DNA from: Deltaproteobacteria bacterium
GTDB taxonomy: Bacteria; Desulfobacterota; Desulfobaccia; Desulfobaccales; Desulfobaccaceae
DNA length: 7,803 nucleotides
Reading direction: 5' to 3'
NCBI GenBank assembly: GCA_016874895.1
Contig: VGSX01000167.1
Span: 1-7,803, forward strand
Part shown: positions 1 to 5,633 of the stretch, piece by piece
Layout of the letters: each line of letters starts with the position of its first letter
How positions within the stretch are numbered: the first letter of the stretch is position 1
Notes under the pieces: generated by a model
What the model saw: only the letters and a program-made list of their open reading frames with translations
Database searches by the model: none
What the model was told of the DNA's origin: nothing
Translations under genes and position numbers: made by a program

Positions 1-197
1 GGCTCCCTAGGTCATGGACGTTTTGGGAACATTCGGTTAAGAGTCAAGGAGAACCTAATAATTAAAATAAAATAACCCTAAAACCGGTAATTGTCAATTA
101 TCATTAAAAATAGAGTAAATTTTAGGGCCTTGAGATACGGCTCTTTTGCACCACTTACTCCTTTCGCTGATATTTTTAATCCTCTAACCGGAACTAT

Positions 198-227
198 TTG
201 ATATATTAATCTAGTTAACAATAATAT
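198..227 (+). promoter_or_regulatory. Possible sigma70-type promoter for carA
   Basis: A TTGATA box at 198-203 is followed after 18 bp by TAATAT at 222-227. The perfect hexamer TATAAT overlaps it at 225-230, but that would give a 21-bp spacer, which is too long. Transcription would start near 235 and give a carA leader of about 70 nt containing the repeat at 240-274. The call rests on consensus matching alone in AT-rich DNA, where such matches are common. Confidence 0.3.
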
Positions 228-239
228 AATTCCTTCAGT

Positions 240-274
240 CCCTTCCCCCTCCGGGAGATGGTTAGGGTGAGGGG
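240..274. repeat. Short G/C-rich intergenic repeat in the carA leader
   Basis: A G/C-rich block interrupts AT-rich DNA. On the minus strand it reads CCCCTCACCCTAACCATCTC, then CCGGAGGGGGAAGGG. This is the familiar dispersed repeat type whose translation gives PHPNPLPEGEG-like peptides; here the minus-strand reading is PHPNHLPEGEG. The core CTCC/GGAG can form only a small hairpin. It lies about 30 bp before the carA start codon, so it would be in the carA 5' leader. The family assignment is from memory of similar repeats and was not searched. Confidence 0.5.
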
Positions 275-306
275 CTGAATAAAGTTCACTTATATAGGCA
301 ACGATT

Positions 307-1590
307 ATGAAAGCGCTCTTAGCACTCGAAGACGGCCTGGTGCTCACCGGCCGTTCCTTTACCGGACCGGGGGAGGCCGCCGGGGAGGTGGTGTTTAACA
401 CCTCCATGACCGGCTACCAGGAAATCCTCACCGATCCCTCGTATAAAGGCCAGATCGTCACCATGACCTACCCCCTCATCGGCAACTACGGGGTCAACCC
501 CGAGGACGTGGAATCCCGGGGGGTGCAGGCGGAAGGTTTTATCATCAAGGAATACCATCCGTATCCCTCCAACTGGCGCTCCCAGGGGAACCTGGCGGAG
601 TATCTCAAGGCCAGCGGCCGCCTGGGGGTGGAGGGCATCGACACCCGGGCCGTGACCAAGCGGCTCCGGGAAGCGGGGGCCATGCGGGGGCTTATCTCAA
701 CCCTGGACCTGGACCCGGCCTCCCTGGTGCGCCGGGCCCGGGAGCTCCCCAGCATGGAGGGGGCCAACCTGGTGGACCTGGTAACCTGCGCCGCCCCCTA
801 TTGGTGGGACGAAAGCAGCTCCCATGCCGAAAACCGAAACGATCATGGCCTACCGGTGCCACCCCCGATGCATAAAATCCCCCCTGACCCCCCTTTAGAA
901 AAGGGGGGAACCGAGAAGGAATCTTTAAAGTCCCCCTTTTTTAAAGGGGGATTTAGGGGGATTTTCCCAGCAGACCCGGGAACCGGAAACCTTGCATCCC
1001 TCTGGCAGCAGCGGCCCGGCAAAAAGGTGGTGCTCTACGACTACGGCGTGAAGTTTAATATCATTCGCAACCTCAAGGCCCGGGGGCTGGAGGTGCTGGT
1101 GGTGCCGGCGGCCACCCCGGCAGCCGAGGTATTGGCCCTCAATCCCGCCGGTATCGTCCTGTCCAACGGCCCCGGCGACCCGGCGGCGGTGACCTACGCC
1201 ATTGCCAACGTCCGCCAGTGCCTGGGCCAGAAGCCGGTGTTCGGCATCTGCCTGGGGCACCAGCTCCTGGGCCTGGCCCTGGGCGGGCGCACCTTTAAGC
1301 TCAAGTTCGGCCACCGGGGCGGTAACCAGCCGGTGAAAAACCTTCTCAACGGCCGGGTGGAGATCACCTCCCAGAATCACGGCTTTGCCGTGGACCTGGA
1401 CTCCATCCCCGACCCGGCGGTGGAGATCACCCACATCAACCTCAACGACAACACCCTGGAGGGCCTGCGCCATGCCAAGCTCCAGGCCTTTTCGGTGCAG
1501 TACCACCCGGAGGCCAGCCCCGGCCCCCACGACGCGGATTATCTGTTTGATGAGTTTTTGGGGTTGGTCCAGAATTGTCCAACCCGATAG
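307..1590 (+). CDS. carA: Carbamoyl-phosphate synthase small (glutaminase) subunit CarA, with in-frame repeat insertion
   Basis: CarA hydrolyses glutamine and passes the ammonia to CarB, which makes carbamoyl phosphate for arginine and pyrimidine synthesis in the cytoplasm. Residues 1 to about 165 are the CarA-specific N-terminal domain, with motifs such as NTSMTGYQEILTDPSY and GVEGIDTRAVTKRLR. Residues about 239-420 are a class I glutamine amidotransferase domain with SNGPGDP near 287, the nucleophile Cys315 in GICLGHQLLG, the NHGF motif at 357-360, and His400 and Glu402 in YHPEASPGP. At 427 residues it is about 45 longer than E. coli CarA (382). The excess lies in the linker at residues about 171-238, where a palindromic repeat encodes residues 190-220. 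All catalytic motifs are intact, so it is probably functional. The ATG at 307 gives the expected family N-terminus, but its ribosome-binding site is weak (AGG about 9 nt upstream). carB is not adjacent, and the next gene is convergent. Confidence 0.96.
   Translation: MKALLALEDGLVLTGRSFTGPGEAAGEVVFNTSMTGYQEILTDPSYKGQIVTMTYPLIGNYGVNPEDVESRGVQAEGFIIKEYHPYPSNWRSQGNLAEYLKASGRLGVEGIDTRAVTKRLREAGAMRGLISTLDLDPASLVRRARELPSMEGANLVDLVTCAAPYWWDESSSHAENRNDHGLPVPPPMHKIPPDPPLEKGGTEKESLKSPFFKGGFRGIFPADPGTGNLASLWQQRPGKKVVLYDYGVKFNIIRNLKARGLEVLVVPAATPAAEVLALNPAGIVLSNGPGDPAAVTYAIANVRQCLGQKPVFGICLGHQLLGLALGGRTFKLKFGHRGGNQPVKNLLNGRVEITSQNHGFAVDLDSIPDPAVEITHINLNDNTLEGLRHAKLQAFSVQYHPEASPGPHDADYLFDEFLGLVQNCPTR
874..965. 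repeat. 92-bp palindromic repeat inserted in frame within carA
   Basis: Two 35-bp arms, 874-908 and 931-965, are inverted copies of each other with about six mismatches, around a 22-bp spacer. Each arm also contains an inner near-palindrome of C-runs and G-runs around TTTAAA-like centres, for example CCCCCTTTTTTAAAGGGGG at 932-950. On the carA strand it has no stop codon and encodes residues 190-220, including IPPDPPLEKGG and KSPFFKGGFRGI. Peptides of this kind are a known mark of dispersed C-run/G-run repeats in several bacterial lineages. I saw no clear target-site duplication. It is small, has no coding capacity of its own, and would have to be mobilised in trans if it is mobile. Confidence 0.85.
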
Positions 1591-1644
1591 GATAGCAGAG
1601 AACAAGCCAGAACAGGCTCTCCCTCACCTTTGGAGGAGGTTTCC

Positions 1645-1665
1645 ATGCCTGCCGTTACCTTTTAA
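1645..1665 (+). CDS. Possible six-codon ORF (or decayed gene start) behind a strong ribosome-binding site
   Basis: A near-perfect Shine-Dalgarno sequence, GGAGGAGG at 1632-1639, precedes an ATG at 1645 by 5 nt. The ORF encodes only MPAVTF before TAA. Removing one T from the TTTTAAA run at the stop would join it to a frame that stays open to a TAG at 1721-1723, adding KYKGKLAPCDTC and then PRLKRRP, which contains a CxxC pair. It may therefore be a leader peptide, a frameshifted short gene or the remnant of a gene lost downstream of carA. I recognise no family, and the start signal is the only firm evidence. Confidence 0.25.
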   Translation: MPAVTF

Positions 1666-1707
1666 ATACAAGGGTAAACTCGCCCCCTGCGATACCTGCC
1701 CCCGATT

Positions 1708-1733
1708 AAAAAGGCGGCCTTAGGGGCCGCCTT
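1708..1733 (-). terminator. Rho-independent terminator for the beta-barrel gene, possibly bidirectional
   Basis: A perfect 9-bp stem, AAGGCGGCC at 1711-1719 and GGCCGCCTT at 1725-1733, encloses a 5-nt loop. Read on the minus strand, the stem runs into five T residues (complement of 1708-1712), the normal intrinsic terminator layout, 25 bp past the end of the beta-barrel gene. On the plus strand the tail TTGAATTATGATT is a poor U-tract, so the hairpin would terminate carA less efficiently. Confidence 0.75.
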
Positions 1734-1757
1734 GAATTATGATTCTGTCAGGTTAGC

Positions 1758-2555
1758 TTAGAAGTGATAGGCCACCCCGAACTGCCCGGAGAACAGGTTG
1801 AAATCGGGCCTGGATCTCAGGTTGTAGCTAATCACCGTGCCCGGCACAGTTCCCCCAAAACCATATTTCGGTGCGAAATAGCGATATTTGAAAGAAGCTT
1901 CGATGGAAATGCTTTTGTTAACGAAGTAACGCAGACCCGTTTCCAAGGCCAGACCGAGATCAACGGAAGTTTTATTTCCCGGGCTCAGAGAGGTCCCGGC
2001 AAAGCGGCCAGTGATGTTCTGGTCTGAGAAGAAAATGGCCGGGCCCACGGCCAGATAGGGCTGCAGGCGGCCGAAGGGCACTTCACTGTCCTGATAGAAA
2101 CCGTAACGGCCGGCGAACATGAAAGCCCAAGTAAAGACGGAGCCGTCGCTGGAAGCGTCGAACATATCAGCTACCCCGCCAACAGTAAATCTGCCCCTTT
2201 GGGCGCTGAGGCTCAATTTGTGATAGCTGACATCGGTGTAGAAACCGAAGTACTGCATCCAGTCAGGATAATTCATGGCATAGGTTCCGTAAGGAGTAAA
2301 CCAATACCCGAATTTCAGGCCTCCCAGGATAAAGGGATCAAAATTCCCCGGGGTGCTGAGATTAATGGGATCAGCCAAGACGTTTGTGTTAATTCTGTCG
2401 GCAAATTTGCTGCTGTTGGAGGCCGCGCCGCCGCCGACGTAACCTTCAATGAAAAATGATGGTTCGGATCCTGCTTTTTGCTGGGCCCCAGCCAAGGTGG
2501 GCGCCAGCACCAGAGCGGCGATGACCGCTATCCAAAAAATTTTCCCCTTTTTCAT
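1758..2555 (-). CDS. Outer-membrane beta-barrel protein with signal peptide, function unknown
   Basis: The 265-residue product starts with a Sec signal peptide: MKKGK, then a hydrophobic core, then a likely signal peptidase I site after Ala24 in LAGA-QQ. The mature part alternates polar and hydrophobic residues and is rich in Gly, Tyr and Phe. Stretches such as FFIEGYVGGGAAS, GGLKFGYWF, YFGFYTDVSYHKLSL, ALETGLRYFV and SIEASFKYRYFAPKYGFGG look like barrel strands. The chain ends in VAYHF, and a terminal Phe is the usual signal for the BAM complex. Size and pattern fit a small OmpA/opacity-type barrel of roughly 8 to 10 strands. No periplasmic OmpA domain or catalytic motif is visible. The ATG is preceded by AAGGGGGG with a 5-nt gap. 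A good terminator follows, and the 241-bp gap upstream suggests its own transcription unit. The specific role cannot be told from the sequence. Confidence 0.8.
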   Translation of the reverse strand: MKKGKIFWIAVIAALVLAPTLAGAQQKAGSEPSFFIEGYVGGGAASNSSKFADRINTNVLADPINLSTPGNFDPFILGGLKFGYWFTPYGTYAMNYPDWMQYFGFYTDVSYHKLSLSAQRGRFTVGGVADMFDASSDGSVFTWAFMFAGRYGFYQDSEVPFGRLQPYLAVGPAIFFSDQNITGRFAGTSLSPGNKTSVDLGLALETGLRYFVNKSISIEASFKYRYFAPKYGFGGTVPGTVISYNLRSRPDFNLFSGQFGVAYHF

Positions 2556-2753
2556 GTTTTCCCCCCTTAATTAAAGTTATTCTTTCCTACACGGTAATAA
2601 AGCATCCTGCGCAAATTTCGTTTTTCCCTTCCACCTCCTCCCTCCAGGCCGCTGACCCTTTTAGTTAAGACAAGGATATGCGCCTGTCATTTTCCATTAG
2701 CGGCATTTTACGGCCAAAGTCAAGATGTTGTCAAGCAGAAAGTTAGGTTTGGG

Positions 2754-2784
2754 AAAAAAAACCGTTTCCTTTCTCGAAAAAAGG
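2754..2784 (-). terminator. Weak terminator-like signal after mqnP
   Basis: Downstream of the mqnP stop on the minus strand, a short stem (CCTTT and AAAGG, positions 2768-2784, 7-nt loop) is followed 6 nt later by eight T residues (complement of 2754-2761). The stem is AU-rich and only 5 bp long, and the gap before the T-tract is unfavourable. It may end the menaquinone transcript, but the call is marginal. The rest of the 2556-2796 gap holds no gene I can support; a 12-codon ORF (2605-2567) has no close ribosome-binding site. Confidence 0.25.
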
Positions 2785-2796
2785 CGCTTTGTCCAG

Positions 2797-3654
2797 TCAC
2801 GGCCAGAGGCTGAATAGCGTCGCCAGGCCTAAAATAATGCCGATTAAGCCATTCAGGGTGAAAAAGGCGTGGTTCAGCCGGCTTAAATCAGCGGGGGACA
2901 GGAGCATATGTTCGGCCAGGAGCAGCAGCCCGGCGAGGCATGCGGCCCCGAAATAGAGCCAACCCAGGCCGGCCAGCCAGCCGACGCCGATAAACCCGAG
3001 CCCGGCCCCCCCATGCAGCCAGGCGGCCAGGCGCATGGCCCGGACCCGCCCCCACCGGCTGGGGATGGAATACAGACCCTCTGTCCGGTCAAAGTCCTCA
3101 TCCTGCAGGGAATAGAGGATGTCAAAGCCGGCCACCCAGAGCAGCACCGTCAAAGACAAAAGGAGGGGTAAGGCTTGTATATCCCCCCGCACCGCGATCC
3201 AGCCGCCGACGGGCGCCAACGCCAGGCAGGCTCCCAGGATCAGGTGCGAGGCCCAGGTGAAGCGTTTGGTGTAGGAATAGAAAAAAACGACCCCGAGCCC
3301 CAGGGGAGACAGCGCCAGGCTCAGCCGGTTTAACTGGGAGGCTGCCAGGACAAACATCAGGGAGCTGACAGCAATAAAGGCGATGGTGGCCTCCCGGCTG
3401 ATGAGCCCCTGGGGCAGGGCCCGATCAGCGGTGCGAGGATTCCGGGCGTCAATACGCCGATCCGCCAGCCGGTTGAAAGCCATGGCGGCGCTCCGGGCCC
3501 CCACCATGGCCAGGAGAATGAAAAAGGCCTGGCGGGCCGAGGGCAGTCCCCGGGCGGCCAGCAGCGCCCCCATAAAGGCAAAGGGCAGGGCAAAGACGGT
3601 GTGCTCGATCTTGATCATTTCCAGCAGGAGCCTAATCTGGCCAAAAATTCTCAT
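2797..3654 (-). CDS. mqnP: UbiA-family prenyltransferase, MqnP type (menaquinone biosynthesis)
   Basis: This integral membrane enzyme attaches a polyprenyl chain to an aromatic acid; in this context the acceptor is probably a dihydroxynaphthoate of the futalosine pathway. Counting from the ATG at 3654 (285 residues), the first Asp-rich motif is NRLADRRIDARNPRTADR at 61-78, with Asp65 and Asp69. The second is DILYSLQDEDFDR at 178-190, with Asp178, Tyr181, Asp185 and Asp189, followed by EGLYSIPSRWG. These bind Mg-diphosphate, and the second motif has the form typical of the bacterial 'UbiA-like' group linked to futalosine genes rather than true ubiquinone UbiA. Several hydrophobic helices cover the remainder. 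The frame also opens at a TTG (3684), which would add ten residues. I prefer the ATG because the product then starts close to the family's usual start before LLLEMIKIEHTVFALPFA; neither start has a strong ribosome-binding site. An older annotation would call it ubiA. Confidence 0.9.
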   Translation of the reverse strand: MRIFGQIRLLLEMIKIEHTVFALPFAFMGALLAARGLPSARQAFFILLAMVGARSAAMAFNRLADRRIDARNPRTADRALPQGLISREATIAFIAVSSLMFVLAASQLNRLSLALSPLGLGVVFFYSYTKRFTWASHLILGACLALAPVGGWIAVRGDIQALPLLLSLTVLLWVAGFDILYSLQDEDFDRTEGLYSIPSRWGRVRAMRLAAWLHGGAGLGFIGVGWLAGLGWLYFGAACLAGLLLLAEHMLLSPADLSRLNHAFFTLNGLIGIILGLATLFSLWP

Positions 3655-3734
3655 TCCGCTTGTGATGGTTCGATTAAGAAGCAAAATTATTTCTTCATTT
3701 AGATCAAGACAAATATTTCGGCAACAATCTAGTG

Positions 3735-3944
3735 TCAGGCAACCTGGAGTTTTTTATTAATTTGCCCGATGACGTCTTTTAAGATCCTGGAAGCATTAAA
3801 GAGTTCCATGCCGATTAGTTTTCCACTTGAATCGTATTCAAAATAAATACCCGGGGATAACTCAACAACTTCCTCCTCTTGCCCTTTTTTCCCAAGATAA
3901 AGAATATCTTCTTCCTCATCGTAAAAAACCTGAAAATCATTCAT
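3735..3944 (-). CDS. Small DUF2283-family protein
   Basis: The 69-residue acidic protein has the DUF2283 pattern: an opening FQVFYDEEEDILYLG, a central VVELSPGIYFEYDSSGKLIG, and MELFNASRILKD. Members are small, probably compact beta-rich proteins of unknown function, often found as stand-alone genes and sometimes next to other small genes resembling toxin-antitoxin pairs; no partner is present here. The start at 3944 is chosen because GGAG lies 9 nt upstream. An in-frame ATG at 3959 would add MEKNC but has no good ribosome-binding site. It lies 80 bp downstream of the decarboxylase gene and about 80 bp before the preferred mqnP start, in the same direction, so it is probably co-transcribed. 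Its context gives no proof of a role in menaquinone synthesis. Confidence 0.8.
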   Translation of the reverse strand: MNDFQVFYDEEEDILYLGKKGQEEEVVELSPGIYFEYDSSGKLIGMELFNASRILKDVIGQINKKLQVA

Positions 3945-4024
3945 ACAATTTTTCTCCATCTGCCAGAGGCCAGACGATTTTCCTTTTGCCCGGTTTTCAA
4001 TGAAGCACCTGTTAATGTCTTTTC

Positions 4025-5482
4025 TTAACGGGAATTATCCAACCCCAGGCGGTCCCAGATGGCGTCGATCTTGGTTTTCACCGCGGCGTCCATATCGATA
4101 ACCTCGGGCCACTCCCGGGTAAAACCTTCCTCCGGCCACTTCCGGGTGGCGTCGATGCCCATCTTGGAGCCGTAGTGGGGCAGGGGCGAGGCGTGGTCCA
4201 GAGCGTCCACCGGGCCGTCCACGAAGACCACATCCCGGCGGGGGTCCACGTTGTTCCCCAGCCGCCACAGGACGTTCCCCAGGTCCTGGACATCCACTTC
4301 CTTATCGAAAATAACGATGATTTTGGTGAACATCATCTGCCCCAGGCCCCAGAGGGCATGCATCACCTTGCGGGCATGGCCCGGATAGCGTTTGTCTATG
4401 GAGATGAAGGCCAGATTGTGGAACACTCCTTCCACCGGCAAATTCATGTCCATGATTTCCGGGAGGGTTTTTTGGATGAGGGGGAGAAAAATCCGCTCCG
4501 TGGCCTTGGCCATGAAGCAGTCCTCCATGGGGGGCCGCCCCACGATCGTAGCCGGGTATACGGCGTCCCGCCGGCGGGTTAGAGCGGTGACGTGCAAGAC
4601 CGGATACTCGTCGGCCAGGGAATAATAGCCGGTGTGGTCTCCGAAGGGGCCTTCGATCCGTCTTTCCCCCGGTTCCACATAACCTTCCAGGACAATCTGG
4701 GACGCGGCCGGAACCAGCAGGGGCACGGAGACGCACTGCACCAGCTCCACCGGCTCCTGGCGCAGGAAGCCGGCGAAGAGCATCTCATCCAGGTCGTCCG
4801 GCAGGGGCGCGGTGGCGGCATAGGTAACCGCGGGGTCCGGCCCGATGGCCACCGCCACCGGCAGACGCTCCCCCCGCTGCTCCGCCACCCGGTAGTGGGC
4901 CGCGCCGCCCTTGTGTCGGTGCCAGTGCATCCCCGTGGTGTTCCGGTCATAGACCTGCAGCCGGTACATGCCAACGTTGCGTTTGCCGGTCTCCGGATGG
5001 TGGGTGATCACCACCGGCAAGGTGATGAAAGGCCCGCCGTCCAGGGGCCAGCAGGTGAGCACCGGGATTTTTGTCAGATCCACCTCTTCTCCCTGCCAGA
5101 CTATTTCCTGGCAGGGGGCCCGGCTGACGGTTTTCGGGAAAATGTTGGCCAGCCGCCGGAGTTTGGGAATCATTTTCAGTTTTTTAAACAGGGTGTCCGG
5201 GGCCTCGGCTTCCAAAAAACTCAAAATGTCGGCGGCGATTTCCTCCAGGTGGTTCACCTCCAACGACAGGCACATGCGGGCCATGGAGCCGAAGGCGTTC
5301 ATCAGCACCGGCATATCATAGCCCGGCACATTTTCGCAGAGCAGGGCCGGACCGCCCCTCTTACAGACGCGGTCGGTGACCTCGGTGATCTCCAGATACG
5401 GGCTCAACGGCTCGTTGAGGCGTTTGAGTTCACCCTGTTTTTCCAACATTTTCATGAATTGTTGCAGGCTGTCATAGCCCAT
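4025..5482 (-). CDS. mqnL: UbiD-family decarboxylase, MqnL type (menaquinone biosynthesis)
   Basis: UbiD enzymes decarboxylate aromatic or alpha,beta-unsaturated acids using prenylated FMN made by a UbiX-type partner. Here the likely substrate is the prenylated naphthoate formed by the neighbouring prenyltransferase. The 485-residue length is close to E. coli UbiD (497). The N-terminus MGYDSLQQFMKMLEKQGELK is typical. The cofactor and metal region is visible in NVGMYRLQVYDRNTTGMHWH (169-188) and RHKGGAAHYR. Arg174, Glu277 and Asp282 (in IEGPFGDHTGYYS) fit the conserved Arg-Glu-acid catalytic set of the family. The GMYRLQV...GMHWHRHK form resembles the futalosine-linked members more than the ubiquinone enzyme. 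AAGGA lies 8 nt before the ATG. No UbiX-type flavin prenyltransferase gene is in this window, so it must be elsewhere. The exact substrate is inferred from neighbours; 'ubiD' is the older name. Confidence 0.9.
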   Translation of the reverse strand: MGYDSLQQFMKMLEKQGELKRLNEPLSPYLEITEVTDRVCKRGGPALLCENVPGYDMPVLMNAFGSMARMCLSLEVNHLEEIAADILSFLEAEAPDTLFKKLKMIPKLRRLANIFPKTVSRAPCQEIVWQGEEVDLTKIPVLTCWPLDGGPFITLPVVITHHPETGKRNVGMYRLQVYDRNTTGMHWHRHKGGAAHYRVAEQRGERLPVAVAIGPDPAVTYAATAPLPDDLDEMLFAGFLRQEPVELVQCVSVPLLVPAASQIVLEGYVEPGERRIEGPFGDHTGYYSLADEYPVLHVTALTRRRDAVYPATIVGRPPMEDCFMAKATERIFLPLIQKTLPEIMDMNLPVEGVFHNLAFISIDKRYPGHARKVMHALWGLGQMMFTKIIVIFDKEVDVQDLGNVLWRLGNNVDPRRDVVFVDGPVDALDHASPLPHYGSKMGIDATRKWPEEGFTREWPEVIDMDAAVKTKIDAIWDRLGLDNSR

Positions 5483-5523
5483 AAGATATGTCCTTGATTT
5501 TTTAGTTATTTTTTATGAATGGG

Positions 5524-5583
5524 CACCGCAGAGCCGCAGAGAACGCTGAGGACATACTCTGCGGCCTCTGCGTCTCTGCGGTG
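5524..5583. repeat. 60-bp intergenic palindromic repeat between mqnA and mqnL
   Basis: Arms 5524-5552 and 5555-5583 are inverted copies, 29 bp each with about five mismatches, separated by only 2 bp. Each arm is built from CACCGCAGAG, CGCAGAG and CGC-GAG blocks. This is the widely dispersed CTCTGCG/CGCAGAG type of intergenic repeat seen in many bacterial genomes; the family name is from memory and was not searched. In the leftward transcript it would form a long hairpin about 40 nt before the mqnL start codon. On the minus strand a T-run precedes the hairpin rather than following it, so it is not a standard intrinsic terminator for the operon. The rest of the 151-bp gap shows no gene or clear promoter. 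Confidence 0.85.
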
Positions 5584-5633
5584 AAAAAAAACCATTCCAA
5601 GCATCTCAGGCCGCGTCGCTTCTTCTAGATTGA

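Larger units (their letters stand above)
1..306. other. AT-rich region upstream of carA, no confident gene
   Basis: This stretch is much richer in A and T than the rest of the window and holds no ORF that I recognise. Reading frame 1 of the + strand is open from base 1 to a TAA at 73-75, so it could be the C-terminal tail of a gene starting outside the window. The roughly 24 residues match nothing I know, and frame 3 is open over a similar distance. A 13-bp perfect palindrome, TAATTGTCAATTA, lies at 88-100 and could be a regulator site, although such sites arise by chance in AT-rich DNA. The carA leader, with a possible promoter and a G/C-rich repeat, occupies about 198-306. An antisense ORF covering 78-407 reads through the repeat and the carA start and is not credible as a gene. 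Confidence 0.5.

Noticed and set aside
78..407. 109-codon minus-strand ORF upstream of carA
   Set aside because: It begins inside carA, reads through the short repeat (giving the PHPNHLPEGEG peptide) and AT-rich DNA, and has no family resemblance.
874..965. CRISPR-like or insertion-sequence reading of the inverted repeats in carA
   Set aside because: There are only two arms in inverted, not direct, orientation, with no regular spacers and no transposase gene, so a small palindromic repeat is the better reading.
925..1605. 226-codon open frame on the minus strand opposite carA
   Set aside because: Antisense shadow of carA. Its N-terminal and C-terminal parts come from the carA 3' end and the palindromic repeat, and no domain is recognisable.
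2567..2605. 12-codon ORF upstream of the beta-barrel gene
   Set aside because: The purine-rich GGAGG tract is about 30 nt or more from the ATG, too far to serve it, and nothing else supports translation.
4592..5497. 301-codon open frame on the + strand opposite the UbiD-type gene
   Set aside because: It lies entirely across a gene with clear conserved motifs. Its product is low-complexity, rich in Gly, His, Gln and Arg, as expected from the complement of a GC-rich gene, and it matches no family I know.
5524..5583. Intrinsic terminator between mqnA and mqnL
   Set aside because: In the leftward direction no U-tract follows the hairpin; the T-run lies before it.
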